Source: Rhodoblastus sp963736175 (GTDB taxonomy: Bacteria; Pseudomonadota; Alphaproteobacteria; Rhizobiales; Beijerinckiaceae). Taken from it: a stretch of 64,000 bases of DNA. The notes under the pieces were generated by a model, which saw nothing but the letters and a program-made list of their open reading frames with translations, did not search any database and had not been told where the DNA came from. Positions within the stretch are counted from its first letter, which is position 1, and the number at the start of each line of letters is the position of its first letter. The position numbers and the translations under genes are program-made. Where the stretch lies: contig CAVTNU010000016.1 of the NCBI GenBank assembly GCA_963736175.1, positions 1 through 64,000 on the forward strand. The letters are read 5' to 3'. Positions 19,267-28,549 of this stretch are shown in pieces.

Positions 19267-21231
19267 TCAGGCGGCCTTGACGACCAGGCCCGGCGGCAGA
19301 ACGGCCAGCGGCGTCGTAAACTCCACGCCCGCTTTCTCGTTCGCGACCCAGATGATCCGCGAGGGGGTGACGGCGCCTTCAAGATCGATCGTGATGGCGT
19401 CGCCGACCCTAAAGCCAAAATTGTCGACGATCTGAGCGCCGGTGAGGCTGACGTCGTCGAGAAGCGTCTGCTGACTGCGACCATGGCGCTCGACCATGAC
19501 CTCGACGCGAACGCTTTGTCGCAACGCTTTGCGCCGTTCCTTCAAATCGTCCTGCATGGCTGCGATAAATCGCTCCAGGGCGGCGGTGATGCTTGACGCC
19601 GTCCCCGCCAGTTTCTCGGACACGTCGGCCAGTTGCACGGCCTCTTCGTCGGTCTTGACCGCGATGACGGTCACCGCCTGCACGCTATTCGCCGCTTCCT
19701 CGCTTCGTCCGGCGGCCTGGGTGACATTGTGGGCGATTTCGCGCGTCGCGCCGTCCTGTTGCTCGACGGAGTCGGCGATCGCCTGAGTCAATTCGCGGAT
19801 CGCGGCGATCTGGCCGTTGATGTCGCGGATGGCGTCGACCGCCGCGCTTGTGGCGCCGTGCATGCGGCCGATCTGCTCGGCGATCTCGTCCACCGCCTTG
19901 CCGGTTTGTTCCGACAGGCCCTTGACCTCGCTGGCGACGACCGCGAATCCACGGCCCGCTTCGCCCGCTCGCGCCGCCTCGATGGTGGCGTTAAGCGCGA
20001 GCAGGTTGGTGCGTCCGGCGATAGAGCGAATCAATTCCAGAATAGCGTCGATCTGCTGCGACGATTGCGCCAGCTTGACCATGTCGGCGTCGGTGCGTTC
20101 GGCCGATACCGCGGTCGATTCGACGATTTCACGCGCGCGCGCGGCCTGGGCGGCGATTTCGCGAATCGAGGCTTCCAGCTCGACCGTCGCGGCCGCGACG
20201 GCCTGCGAATTCTGCGCGGCTTCGATCGAAGCCGCCGCGGCGCTTTGCGCGTCGGATTTTACGCTGGCGGCGCCCTTGTTCAAAGTGCTCGACGCTTGAC
20301 GCATGGAGCCGGTCTGCTCGCCCAGCTCCACCACCGATTGGGCGATCGCGCTGCTGAATTGCTGCATCTGCTCCTGGAGTTTTTGCTGCCGACGCAGCTC
20401 CATATCGCGCGATGCGCGTTCCGATTGGGCGAGTCGACGACGCTCATGCTCATTGCGCAGAAAGACCTCAACCGCCCGGCTCATATCGCCTATTTCGTCG
20501 CTGCGTTCGAGATTGGGCACGTGATCGAGCAGATCGCCCGCCGCCATGCGGCTCATCACTTCGGTAATGCCGGTCACCGGCCGCACGAGAAACCGCAACA
20601 CGCCAAACACGGCGGCGGCGGTCACGCCGAAAGCCGACGCTCCGAGCAGGGCCATCAAGATCGACATCCAGTAATTTTGCGTCGCCGCGTAAGCTTCCGT
20701 TTCATCCGTGAGCCGACCGGTTTGCGCCACCAATTGTTCGATTTTCGCACGATGCTCCTTGAAGGCCGCTGTCACGCGCTCATAGGCGGAAGCCGCCTGC
20801 GCGTCGTCGCCGCGCTCCACGGCGGGCAGCAGCGAGTCGGAAACCAAAACCCAAAAAGCGCGCGCCGGCGCGTCGACGCCCTTCAGCAAAAGCTCGCGGA
20901 TATTCGGATCAAGGTCTTGCCGCGACCAATAATCGTGCCGCTGCTCATAATCCTTGCGCAATTGAGCCAACCGCGCGCGATGTTCGGCAAGTTGGCCGGG
21001 GGCGCGGAAGGCCAAAGTCGCCTCCAGATAGGATTCCAGCAGATATTCCGGCGGCGGCAGGATATCGGCGATGAGATCCTTGCCGAGGATGACGCGTTCA
21101 TAGATTGGCCCGCCAACCCTGAGCTTGCTGAGGCTGAAATAGGCGGTGAGTTCGTTGAGTCCACAACCGAAAATCATGATCGCGGCGACGATTTTTGCAG
21201 CCATCGACAGGCTGATGGAAATACGGGTCAT
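19267..21231 (-). CDS. Chemoreceptor with C-terminal PilZ domain
   Basis: A 654-residue methyl-accepting chemotaxis protein. Membrane segment 1 is near the start (AAKIVAAIMIFGCGL), a helical periplasmic sensor domain follows to about residue 190, then membrane segment 2, a HAMP domain (PVTGITEVMSRMAAGD) and the signalling hairpin (RTNLLALNATIEAARAGEAGR). The last 90 residues form a PilZ domain with the c-di-GMP motifs RxxxR (RKALR) and DVSLTG. It could couple c-di-GMP to chemotaxis. Two in-frame ATGs upstream (to 21282) are alternative starts; none has a strong ribosome site. Confidence 0.9.
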   Translation of the reverse strand: MTRISISLSMAAKIVAAIMIFGCGLNELTAYFSLSKLRVGGPIYERVILGKDLIADILPPPEYLLESYLEATLAFRAPGQLAEHRARLAQLRKDYEQRHDYWSRQDLDPNIRELLLKGVDAPARAFWVLVSDSLLPAVERGDDAQAASAYERVTAAFKEHRAKIEQLVAQTGRLTDETEAYAATQNYWMSILMALLGASAFGVTAAAVFGVLRFLVRPVTGITEVMSRMAAGDLLDHVPNLERSDEIGDMSRAVEVFLRNEHERRRLAQSERASRDMELRRQQKLQEQMQQFSSAIAQSVVELGEQTGSMRQASSTLNKGAASVKSDAQSAAAASIEAAQNSQAVAAATVELEASIREIAAQAARAREIVESTAVSAERTDADMVKLAQSSQQIDAILELIRSIAGRTNLLALNATIEAARAGEAGRGFAVVASEVKGLSEQTGKAVDEIAEQIGRMHGATSAAVDAIRDINGQIAAIRELTQAIADSVEQQDGATREIAHNVTQAAGRSEEAANSVQAVTVIAVKTDEEAVQLADVSEKLAGTASSITAALERFIAAMQDDLKERRKALRQSVRVEVMVERHGRSQQTLLDDVSLTGAQIVDNFGFRVGDAITIDLEGAVTPSRIIWVANEKAGVEFTTPLAVLPPGLVVKAA

Positions 21232-21547
21232 GAAAGATCTTTCGGGCATTCCAAGGAGCGATCGGCAAAGAATGGACGACATAATCCGTTAGCAGCGATG
21301 GCTTGCCCGAAACTGTCTCGCCCGCGCCCTGACGCAGCGCGATGCGCGAACGCTATGTCAGGAGGCGCTCATCTGACCGTCGGAGCGCCGCAAGCAAAAT
21401 CGGGGAGCGCGCCGGGACGATTCGAACGCGCTCCACAGAGATTAGACAAAGCCGCGGCGCGGACGGGGCCCGCGTTTTTAACCGATTGCGGCATCAAGAT
21501 CCTGAGCAGGCGTATCGAATCCTGCCCGGCACGCCGCCGTCTGCGCG

Positions 21548-22123
21548 TTAACGACGACCGCCGCGTCCGCCGCCGCCATGGAAGCCGCCGCCGCCATGGA
21601 AGCCGCCGCCAAAGCCATGGAAACCGCCGCCAAAGCCGCGGAAGCCGCCGAAATGACGCCCGCCGAAATGACGGCCGCCGAAGCGATGACCGCCAAAATG
21701 ACGCCCGCCAAAGTGATGGCCGCCAAAATTGCGTCCGCCGTAGCCGCCGCCGTAGCCGCCGCCATAGCCATAGCCGTCATCGAAGCCATAGTCGCCAAAG
21801 CCATAGCCGTAGCCCCAACCGCAATCGAAGAAATAGCAATCGCCAGGGAATCCATAGCCCCAGCCGTAGCCATAACCGCAATCGTAGAAGGCGCAGTCGC
21901 CGCCCATCAACCCCAGGAACGACAGGCCAAGATCGTCGCCGCCATAGCCTGATCCGTAGTGGTGATGATGGCGATAGTGATGGCGGCGATAACGAACCTG
22001 TTCGATCGACCCTTGTTGACCGGACAACTGCGGCTTCGGCGCGCTGAGCGGGCCAGCCGGAGCGGAAACGGCGGCAAGAAACGTCGCAACGACGGCGACG
22101 ATAATCATGCGAAGCGAGACCAT
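21548..22123 (-). CDS. Secreted Gly/His-rich repeat protein
   Basis: A 191-residue protein with a clear signal peptide (MIIVAVVATFLAAVSAPAG). A His/Tyr cluster (YRRHHYRHHHHYG) is followed by a Gly/Tyr/Asp segment with three short Cys-containing blocks (GDCAFYDCGYGYGWG). The second half is tandem FGGRHFGG-type units and Gly-Phe-His repeats ending in RGGRR. The composition suggests a disordered, metal-binding exported protein. A Spy-like gene lies 51 bases upstream on the same strand, so the two are probably co-transcribed. I know no defined family. Confidence 0.75.
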   Translation of the reverse strand: MVSLRMIIVAVVATFLAAVSAPAGPLSAPKPQLSGQQGSIEQVRYRRHHYRHHHHYGSGYGGDDLGLSFLGLMGGDCAFYDCGYGYGWGYGFPGDCYFFDCGWGYGYGFGDYGFDDGYGYGGGYGGGYGGRNFGGHHFGGRHFGGHRFGGRHFGGRHFGGFRGFGGGFHGFGGGFHGGGGFHGGGGRGGRR

Positions 22124-22174
22124 TTGACCCTCCCTGAATTTTTTTCACGTCCGGGCGCGACGGATGGCGTGGCC

Positions 22175-22627
22175 TTAGCGGTCTCGCCGGCGCCCCTGAT
22201 GCTGCAGAACGGCGTCGAACTTCGCCTTCTGTTCAACATTGAGACTATTGTAGAAGGCGATCATTTTTGGATTTTCCGCTTTCGCCGCCTCCAGTCGGTC
22301 CTCAAGAAAAGCCTGGCGGAAGTTTAGGCGCGCCTCGAAATTGGACAGGTCCGGCGCCTTGGCGCAGAAACGGGTTTTCGCCGCGTCGAGCGCTTTTGCG
22401 CGCGCGTCCTGAACGTCCTTGAAAAGAGCCTTCTGAGCGTCGCTCAAGAGCAAGTCCTTGGCCATTTTTTCGGCGAATTGATCCTCGCGCGCGCCGCGCT
22501 CGGGGACCGGCGCGCACAAGTGTTCGAGCGCGGTGAAATTTCGGCCCGCGCCATCCTGCGCCCATCCCGGAAGCGGAACGATGGCCATGCAGGCAAGAAC
22601 CAGCGCCGGAATGTTTGATGCTCTCAT
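22175..22627 (-). CDS. Spy/CpxP-like periplasmic protein
   Basis: A 150-residue exported helical protein. The signal peptide ends at PGWAQ; the mature part is charged helices with two LTxxQ-like motifs (LLSDAQKALFKDV and LNVEQKAKFDAV), the signature of the Spy/CpxP family of ATP-independent periplasmic chaperones. Two cysteines could form a disulfide. It is followed by the Gly/His-rich gene, which suggests a joint role in envelope or metal stress; that role is inferred from position only. Confidence 0.75.
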   Translation of the reverse strand: MRASNIPALVLACMAIVPLPGWAQDGAGRNFTALEHLCAPVPERGAREDQFAEKMAKDLLLSDAQKALFKDVQDARAKALDAAKTRFCAKAPDLSNFEARLNFRQAFLEDRLEAAKAENPKMIAFYNSLNVEQKAKFDAVLQHQGRRRDR

Positions 22628-23171
22628 GTCTCCCTCCTGTCATTTGCCGAATCCAGATCGGCTGAAAAGAAAAGTCGCCGGACAAGACAAAGCGTCGCGC
22701 CGCGAAGCTGCAACCAGAGGACGCGAGCCGCCGCTCCGCGAAAATATCGCGGCCAAAACCGAGTCGCTGCATGTAATTCAATTCACCCCCCAACGGTTCG
22801 CGACGTTCAAACGTCGACTGCGGAGGTTTTTCCCGACCGATGCTTGCCGCCGCAAGCAACCACGGAATGAAAACAATATTGGATAAAGTTGGCGGCATTA
22901 CGGTTGAATGAACTGTAAAATTCTTTTTAGTAAGACGCCGAACACCACGGTTAATTGGCGCGCGGCGATGCTGGCGAGCCAAAGTTTGACGTAAAAACAA
23001 AAAGTTCCGTCTGCATCTTGTGAGCCGTCCGCCCACGCTGTTTCGGCGAGCGACGGCCGGCGTGGAAAAATATTGTTCTGACGAAACTGGCTTTTGGCGA
23101 TAGGCTAGCAACAAGAATGGCGTTCTCCTGGTCAGGAGAGCGCCGATTGTCCCGCGCCGGAGAAACTGACC
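22628..23171. other. Divergent intergenic region with AT-rich core
   Basis: About 540 bases separate the Spy-like gene from the tandem Cys-domain gene. An AT-rich core at 22860-22940 is likely to hold the promoters. No intact gene is visible; the leader hairpin near 23119 is listed separately. Confidence 0.45.
23119..23164 (+). promoter_or_regulatory. Leader with two competing pairings at the ribosome site
   Basis: An 11-bp hairpin (left arm 23119-23129, right arm 23134-23144, one G-U pair, loop GGTC) sits just upstream of the Cys-domain gene. The left arm contains TTCTCC, which is also perfectly complementary to the ribosome binding site GGAGAA at 23159-23164. The two pairings exclude each other, so the leader could switch translation. 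Confidence 0.35.
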
Positions 23172-23591
23172 ATGGCTGGCGAAGCCGTAAAGGATCTCAA
23201 GTGTTCCCTCTGTCTTTACTGGCGAATGAGTAGGCCGAATGAGGGGTGGTGTTTGCGGCTTGCGCCGGACGTCGCCTCCAGCGCCGACCGGATCGCGCAC
23301 TGGCCGCTGACGCACGGCGAACAATATTGCGGTGAATTCGAATCCAGCGCGGCGGCGCTCAAACTCCCGCATTGCGTCGATTGCCGCTTCTGGCGGCGTC
23401 CGCAGAACGGATTCGAGCCGGTCGACCGCGGCGACAAGCTTTTTTCATGGTGGGAAAACGCCGGCCATTGCTGCCGCAATGCGCCCCGACCGTCGACGGA
23501 CCCCGGTCCGCGCGCCTATTGGCCGGCGACTAACGCCGCCGATCAATGCGGGTCAGGCATGCTTAAGCCGGGCGCGCCGCCGGCTCGCTAA
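23172..23591 (+). CDS. Tandem Cys-domain protein of unknown function
   Basis: A 139-residue soluble protein built from two copies of one motif. Each has CxxCxxW, then a Cys followed by an Ala-Pro pair, then WPxT and a final CG. Copy 1 spans residues about 11-55 and copy 2 about 67-125; copy 2 carries a longer insert and an extra Cys. Four cysteines per copy suggest a zinc or iron-sulfur site. The start ATG follows GGAGAA. uvrB converges on it and leaves only 5 bases between stops. I do not recognise the family. Confidence 0.7.
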   Translation: MAGEAVKDLKCSLCLYWRMSRPNEGWCLRLAPDVASSADRIAHWPLTHGEQYCGEFESSAAALKLPHCVDCRFWRRPQNGFEPVDRGDKLFSWWENAGHCCRNAPRPSTDPGPRAYWPATNAADQCGSGMLKPGAPPAR

Positions 23592-23596
23592 TCGCG

Positions 23597-26227
23597 CTAT
23601 CGCTTCCGCCCCTTGTGGCGCCAGCCGGAGCCGCCCTTGGGCCGGGCCTCGCCGCCGCCAAGATTATGCGGCCCCATGTCTTCGTCGGTGGGTCTGTGGG
23701 CGCGCGTTGGGAGATTGGCGGCCGCGCCGTATTTGCGCTCGCCCTGATAGGAGCCGGTCCGATCCTCGACGTCGCGCTGGCGCGCCAGCGGATCGTCGCC
23801 GACCGCCATCTCCACGGCTTGCAGGCGTTTGACTTCGTCGCGCAGCCGCGCGGCCGTTTCGAAATCGAGATCGGCGGCCGCCTCGCGCATTTTCTTTTCC
23901 AGATCGGCGACGCTGGCCTTCAGGTTATGGCCGATAGCGGCCGTCGCCAGGCCGGCGTCGACGGTTACGTGATCCTGTTCGTAAACCGAGCCCAGAATAT
24001 CGGCGATGCCGCGTTTGATGCTGGCCGGCGTGATGCCATGTTCGCGATTGTAAGCCGTCTGCTTCTCGCGGCGACGGTCGGTTTCGGCGATCGCCCTCTG
24101 CATCGAACCGGTGACGTGATCGGCGTAGAGCGCCACTTTGCCGTCGACGTTGCGGGCGGCGCGGCCGATCGTCTGCACCAGCGAAGTCTCGCTGCGCAGG
24201 AAGCCCTCCTTGTCCGCGTCGAGAATGGCGACGAACCCGCATTCGGGGATATCAAGGCCTTCGCGCAGAAGGTTGATGCCGACCAGAACGTCGAACGCGC
24301 CCAGACGCAGGTCGCGGATGATTTCGATACGCTCGATCGTGTCGATGTCGGAATGCATGTAGCGCACGCGCACGCCGTTTTCGTGCAGGTATTCGGTCAG
24401 ATCTTCCGCCATCCGCTTGGTCAGCACCGTCACCAGAGATCGATAGCCTTTGAGCGCGACGGCGCGCACTTCGCCCAATAGATCGTCGACCTGTGAACGG
24501 GCGGGGCGGATTTCCACCGGCGGATCGATCAGGCCGGTCGGACGAATGACCTGCTCGACGAAGACGCCGCCGGTTCGCTCCATTTCCCAGCTTCCCGGCG
24601 TGGCCGAAACGTGAATGGTCTGCGGACGCATCGCCTCCCATTCCTCGAAACGCAGCGGCCGATTGTCGAGACAGGAAGGCAGACGGAAGCCATATTCGGC
24701 CAGCGTCGCCTTGCGACGGAAGTCGCCGCGATACATGGCGCCGATCTGCGGCATGGTGACATGGCTTTCGTCCGTGAACACGAGGGCGTTGTCGGGCAGA
24801 TATTCGAACAGCGTCGGCGGCGGCTCCCCTGGCCGACGGCCGGTGAGATAACGCGAATAATTCTCGATTCCAGCGCAGGAGCCGGTCGCCTCGAGCATTT
24901 CGAGATCGAATCGCGCGCGCTGCTCGAGCCTTTGCGCTTCGAGCAAGCGGCCGCCGCGATTCAGCTCTTCGAGACGCTCGCGCAATTCGGCCTTGATCGC
25001 CGCCGCCGCCTGAAGCAACGTCGGGCGCGGCGTGACGTAATGCGAATTGGCGTAGACCTTGATAAGTTCGAGGTCCTGGGTCTTCTTGCCGGTGAGCGGA
25101 TCGAATTCGGCGATGGCCTCGACCTCGTCGCCGAAAAACGAAATGCGCCAGGCTCTGTCTTCATAATGGGCGGGAAAGACTTCCAACGTGTCGCCGCGCA
25201 CACGGAAGGCGCCGCGCGAAAAATCCGGCGTGCGCTTGTATTGCAGGGCGACGAGATCGTTGATGAGCTGGCGTTGGTCGAGCTTTTCGCCGAGTTTCAC
25301 GGCGAAGGTCATGGCCGTATAGGTCTCCACCGAGCCTATGCCGTATATGCAGGAGACCGAGGCGACAATGACGACGTCGTCGCGCTCGAGCAACGCGCGG
25401 GTGGCGGAATGGCGCATCCGGTCGATCTGCTCGTTGATCGAGGATTCCTTCTCGATATAGGTGTCGGTGCGCGGCACATAGGCTTCGGGCTGATAATAAT
25501 CGTAGTAGGAAACGAAATACTCGACGGCGTTGTTGGGAAAGAAGCTTTTGAATTCGCCGTAGAGTTGCGCCGCCAACGTCTTGTTGGGCGCCAGAACCAA
25601 CGCCGGGCGCTGCGTGCGGGCGATCACCTGCGCCATCGTGAAGGTCTTGCCTGAACCGGTGACGCCGAGCAGCACCTGATCGCGCTCCCGCGCGGCGAGG
25701 CCGGACAAAAGCTCTTCGATGGCCTGAGGCTGATCGCCTTGCGGCGAGAATTCGGAGACCAACTCCAGTTTTCGTCCGCCCTCGGATTTGTCCGGGCGCG
25801 ACGGGCGATGCGGCGTCCAGGGCTTGGCGTCGCGCAGATTCGGATCGCCCTTTTCGAGCAGATCCTGCAAGGAGGACATGGTGGCGCCAGCGCCGGTCAT
25901 CGCCGGCGCAAGGGCTGGCCCCTCGCGCAACGGGCGGCGGCGCGGTTTCGCCAGTTCCGGCTCGACGCCAAGACCAATCTTTTCGGCGAGCGCCGGATCG
26001 ACCTGCTGCAGCGGCGCCGCATCGAAAGCCGACTGCGCCTCTTCGAAACCGCGCCCGACCAAAGCCGGATTGAGCAACGCCGCCAGATGATCGCCAAGCG
26101 GCAGAACTTCCGGTTTAGACGCTTTGCCGCCAGCGCCGGCTCGGCGCGTTTTCGTCGGATTTTTTTTGCCTTGGGCTAATTTTTTGTCCTGGCTCATGTT
26201 TGCAATATGGCGCGCGCGACCGCGCAT
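23597..26227 (-). CDS. uvrB: Excinuclease ABC subunit UvrB
   Basis: The damage-verifying helicase-like subunit of nucleotide excision repair. The Walker A is GVTGSGKTFT, the DNA-inserting beta-hairpin is YYDYYQPEAYVPRTDTYIEK, and helicase motifs and a C-terminal UVR motif (LEKKMREAAADLDFETAARLRDE) that binds UvrC follow. The product is 876 residues, about 200 longer than the enterobacterial enzyme: roughly 140 extra N-terminal residues (Lys/Pro-rich, low complexity) plus a Gly/Arg/Lys-rich tail. The ATG at 26227 is chosen because GGAGA precedes it; ATGs at 26248 and 26197 are alternatives. Confidence 0.96.
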   Translation of the reverse strand: MRGRARHIANMSQDKKLAQGKKNPTKTRRAGAGGKASKPEVLPLGDHLAALLNPALVGRGFEEAQSAFDAAPLQQVDPALAEKIGLGVEPELAKPRRRPLREGPALAPAMTGAGATMSSLQDLLEKGDPNLRDAKPWTPHRPSRPDKSEGGRKLELVSEFSPQGDQPQAIEELLSGLAARERDQVLLGVTGSGKTFTMAQVIARTQRPALVLAPNKTLAAQLYGEFKSFFPNNAVEYFVSYYDYYQPEAYVPRTDTYIEKESSINEQIDRMRHSATRALLERDDVVIVASVSCIYGIGSVETYTAMTFAVKLGEKLDQRQLINDLVALQYKRTPDFSRGAFRVRGDTLEVFPAHYEDRAWRISFFGDEVEAIAEFDPLTGKKTQDLELIKVYANSHYVTPRPTLLQAAAAIKAELRERLEELNRGGRLLEAQRLEQRARFDLEMLEATGSCAGIENYSRYLTGRRPGEPPPTLFEYLPDNALVFTDESHVTMPQIGAMYRGDFRRKATLAEYGFRLPSCLDNRPLRFEEWEAMRPQTIHVSATPGSWEMERTGGVFVEQVIRPTGLIDPPVEIRPARSQVDDLLGEVRAVALKGYRSLVTVLTKRMAEDLTEYLHENGVRVRYMHSDIDTIERIEIIRDLRLGAFDVLVGINLLREGLDIPECGFVAILDADKEGFLRSETSLVQTIGRAARNVDGKVALYADHVTGSMQRAIAETDRRREKQTAYNREHGITPASIKRGIADILGSVYEQDHVTVDAGLATAAIGHNLKASVADLEKKMREAAADLDFETAARLRDEVKRLQAVEMAVGDDPLARQRDVEDRTGSYQGERKYGAAANLPTRAHRPTDEDMGPHNLGGGEARPKGGSGWRHKGRKR

Positions 26228-26423
26228 GGGAATAGTCTCCACAATCACTTTGACGCATGATCTCGACGGCGTTGAAATGACCTTGCGCGAAGCCCGGAGC
26301 CGCCGTAGGCTTCCCGCGAAAAATCAAACGTCCGGTCTAAGTATCGGGAAAATTCACAGAATTTGACGGATCGATATATACCCCCGCCATCCGGGCGGCG
26401 ATTTGTCGGTATTGGAGTTGGAA

Positions 26424-28196
26424 GTGTCGCAGGAGGCTGACGCCCCGATTGAGCGAGCCGCGATCGAAGACGAGCTGCGGCGCATTCTCGCCACGGAAGA
26501 ATTCCAGAAAAGCCGCACCGCGACGCAATTTCTCAAATTCATCGTCGCCGAGACGATCGAGGGGCGCGGCTCAAGGCTCAAAGCCTTCACCATCGCCACG
26601 ATGGCGCTTGATCGCGCGGAAAGTTTCGATCCGCAGAACAATTCCCTGGTCCGTGTGCAGGCAATGCGCTTGCGGCAATTGCTGGACGATTATTACGCCG
26701 GCGCGGGCGCCGCCGATCCTGTGCGGATCGTGTTGTCGCCCGGCGGCTACGCCCCCCAATTCGAGCGGAACGCTGCAACGGCGGCGCCAAGCGGGGCGTC
26801 AGCCGCTTCGCCTGGGCCGGAGCGCGCGAATCTCGCCAGGCCCGACGACGCGGACGCCACACCGCGCCAAACTGGCCAGCGTCAACGATCCGCGACGCCG
26901 CAAATCGCCGCTGGCCTGGGCGTTGTCGTCGCTGTCGGATCGGCGTTGGCCGCCTATGTCCTTTTTCGCAACGCGCCCTCTCGCGTCGCGATCGATCCGG
27001 CGCGATTTCCCATCGTTATCGTCCAGCGCGCCGGCGACGGAACGAACGGCGAAGTCGACGCGTTCACCGATCGCCTGCTTGAATCAATCGAAAACGGGTT
27101 GAGCGCCTTTGACGATATCGTTGTTGTCAAACAGACAAAACCAACGGACAGCTTCAAGGCGTCGACTTATCTGCTGACGGTGCGCGCAGACCCGTCCGGC
27201 GCGAAGAAATACGCTTTCACGTTCCAGTTGTCGCGGCGCCCGCAAGGCGAAATCGTCTGGTCGCGATCCGATCCGGACGTCGATATCGGAAAAACGGCCG
27301 ATCTGGAGAAATTGACCGGCGCTATGGTGTCGGAAGTCGGCGACGTCTATGGCGCGGTCGATATCGACGCGTTCAAACAAATCCAGCCGATAAACGAGCA
27401 TCCCCACGGCTTCGCCTGTGTGGCCTCGACGTTCGATTACATCAGACGGCGATCGGCGGTTGGCGAGGACATGCGGCGCAGCGCGGCGCAGCGGCGCGCC
27501 ATGTCGCTGGCCTGTCTCGAAGACGAGATTAAAGCCGATCGCCGGAACGCCAGCGCGCGCTCGCTTCTCGCTTTGGTCCTGACGAGAGGCTATGTCGACG
27601 CTGTGCCCGACAACCGCGGCGAAGCTGATCTTGAGCGCGCGCTCATTCTGGCGCGCGAGGCTTTCGATCTCGCGCCGCTGCGCTCGCGCTCCCATCTGGC
27701 GCTTTTTTACACACGCTTTTACGCCAAACGTTACGACGAAGCCTTTGACGCGGCGCGACGCGCGTTGGCGATCAACCCGAATTCCAGCTTGATGGCGGCC
27801 GCGATCGGGGCGGCCTATATCGCGCGCGGCGAATTTGACAATGGTCTGCCGCTGCTGACGCGGATCGAAGCGGACGCGGGCAGTTCGAACCCCTATTTCG
27901 TGTTCAACGCGCTGGCCGCCCATATGCGCGGCGACGATAACAACGCCGCGCGGTTGATAGCGCGGACGCGCGCCGACGAAAGCCCGCTCGGCCTCGTCCT
28001 GGAAATCATTCTCAACCATAAATCCGGTGAAGACGCCGCCGCCCGCGCGCTGTCCCAAACATTGCGCCAGCGATTTCCGACCCACGCCGCCGATATAGCG
28101 ACGGCGCTGAGCCGCTATGGCGTGGCTGACGGCATCAAGATGCGGCTCGTGAGCGAACTCGCCGACGCCGGATTTTTCGATAAGCCAGCGCAATAA
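26424..28196 (+). CDS. TPR membrane protein with an N-terminal regulatory-type domain
   Basis: About 590 residues. Residues 1-110 form a conserved helical module (LRRILATEEFQKSRTATQFL, then LVRVQAMRLRQLLDDYY and ending in LSPGGYAPQF) seen at the N-terminus of many alphaproteobacterial TPR, TolB-like or adenylate-cyclase-like proteins. A Pro/Ala-rich linker and one membrane segment (AAGLGVVVAVGSALAAYVLF) follow, then a periplasmic alpha/beta region and tetratricopeptide-like helices from about residue 340 to the end. The start is GTG with GGAG six bases ahead; a TTG 21 bases upstream is weaker. The role is unknown, possibly envelope signalling. Confidence 0.75.
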   Translation: MSQEADAPIERAAIEDELRRILATEEFQKSRTATQFLKFIVAETIEGRGSRLKAFTIATMALDRAESFDPQNNSLVRVQAMRLRQLLDDYYAGAGAADPVRIVLSPGGYAPQFERNAATAAPSGASAASPGPERANLARPDDADATPRQTGQRQRSATPQIAAGLGVVVAVGSALAAYVLFRNAPSRVAIDPARFPIVIVQRAGDGTNGEVDAFTDRLLESIENGLSAFDDIVVVKQTKPTDSFKASTYLLTVRADPSGAKKYAFTFQLSRRPQGEIVWSRSDPDVDIGKTADLEKLTGAMVSEVGDVYGAVDIDAFKQIQPINEHPHGFACVASTFDYIRRRSAVGEDMRRSAAQRRAMSLACLEDEIKADRRNASARSLLALVLTRGYVDAVPDNRGEADLERALILAREAFDLAPLRSRSHLALFYTRFYAKRYDEAFDAARRALAINPNSSLMAAAIGAAYIARGEFDNGLPLLTRIEADAGSSNPYFVFNALAAHMRGDDNNAARLIARTRADESPLGLVLEIILNHKSGEDAAARALSQTLRQRFPTHAADIATALSRYGVADGIKMRLVSELADAGFFDKPAQ

Positions 28197-28549
28197 GTCC
28201 GTTTACCGATGCGACGGCGAGCGTTGACTACCTAACTGTTTTAACGTGAACTATTTTGATGGCGCCGATTGGCGGCGCCGATCCGGCCCGGCATGCCGCG
28301 CCAATTCGTCGGAATGGGCGTTTTTTCTTCAAAGGCGGGTTGCTGACATGTTTGCGCGCGGAGGACGACCGCCTTTTCCACGATCACCATAACACTCTGT
28401 TTTGTTGTTATTTTATTCAGCGTTACGCGCGTCATGTAACGCAAGGCTAACCGCTAAGCGGCTGCAAAGTCCCGCATTATTGCGGAGACTTGTTCCAGCC
28501 TTACCGCGCTTTCGCCACGTTTCAGCGCACCGAGCGGAAATCGAACGCT
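28197..28549. other. Intergenic region with two inverted repeats
   Basis: About 350 bases. A 7-bp stem (GGCGCCG and CGGCGCC at 28261-28279) follows the TPR gene and may mark its 3' end, though no T tract follows. A second repeat (GCGTTAC and GTAACGC, 28420-28442) has a nine-base loop next to an AT-rich stretch. No gene is seen. Confidence 0.4.

Noticed and set aside
21548..21800. Regular short repeats that might suggest a CRISPR array or satellite
   Set aside because: The periodicity follows codons of FGGRHFGG-type units; repeats vary and no equal spacers exist.
21578..21952. Ala/Ile-rich repetitive plus-strand frame that looks like a repeat protein
   Set aside because: It is the complement of the Gly/His-repeat codons of the minus-strand secreted protein and has no start context.
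19633..22047. Very long plus-strand open frame (about 800 codons) over the PilZ chemoreceptor
   Set aside because: Antisense shadow of a GC-rich gene; Arg/His-rich with no domain, while the minus strand has a full chemoreceptor and a Gly/His-rich gene.
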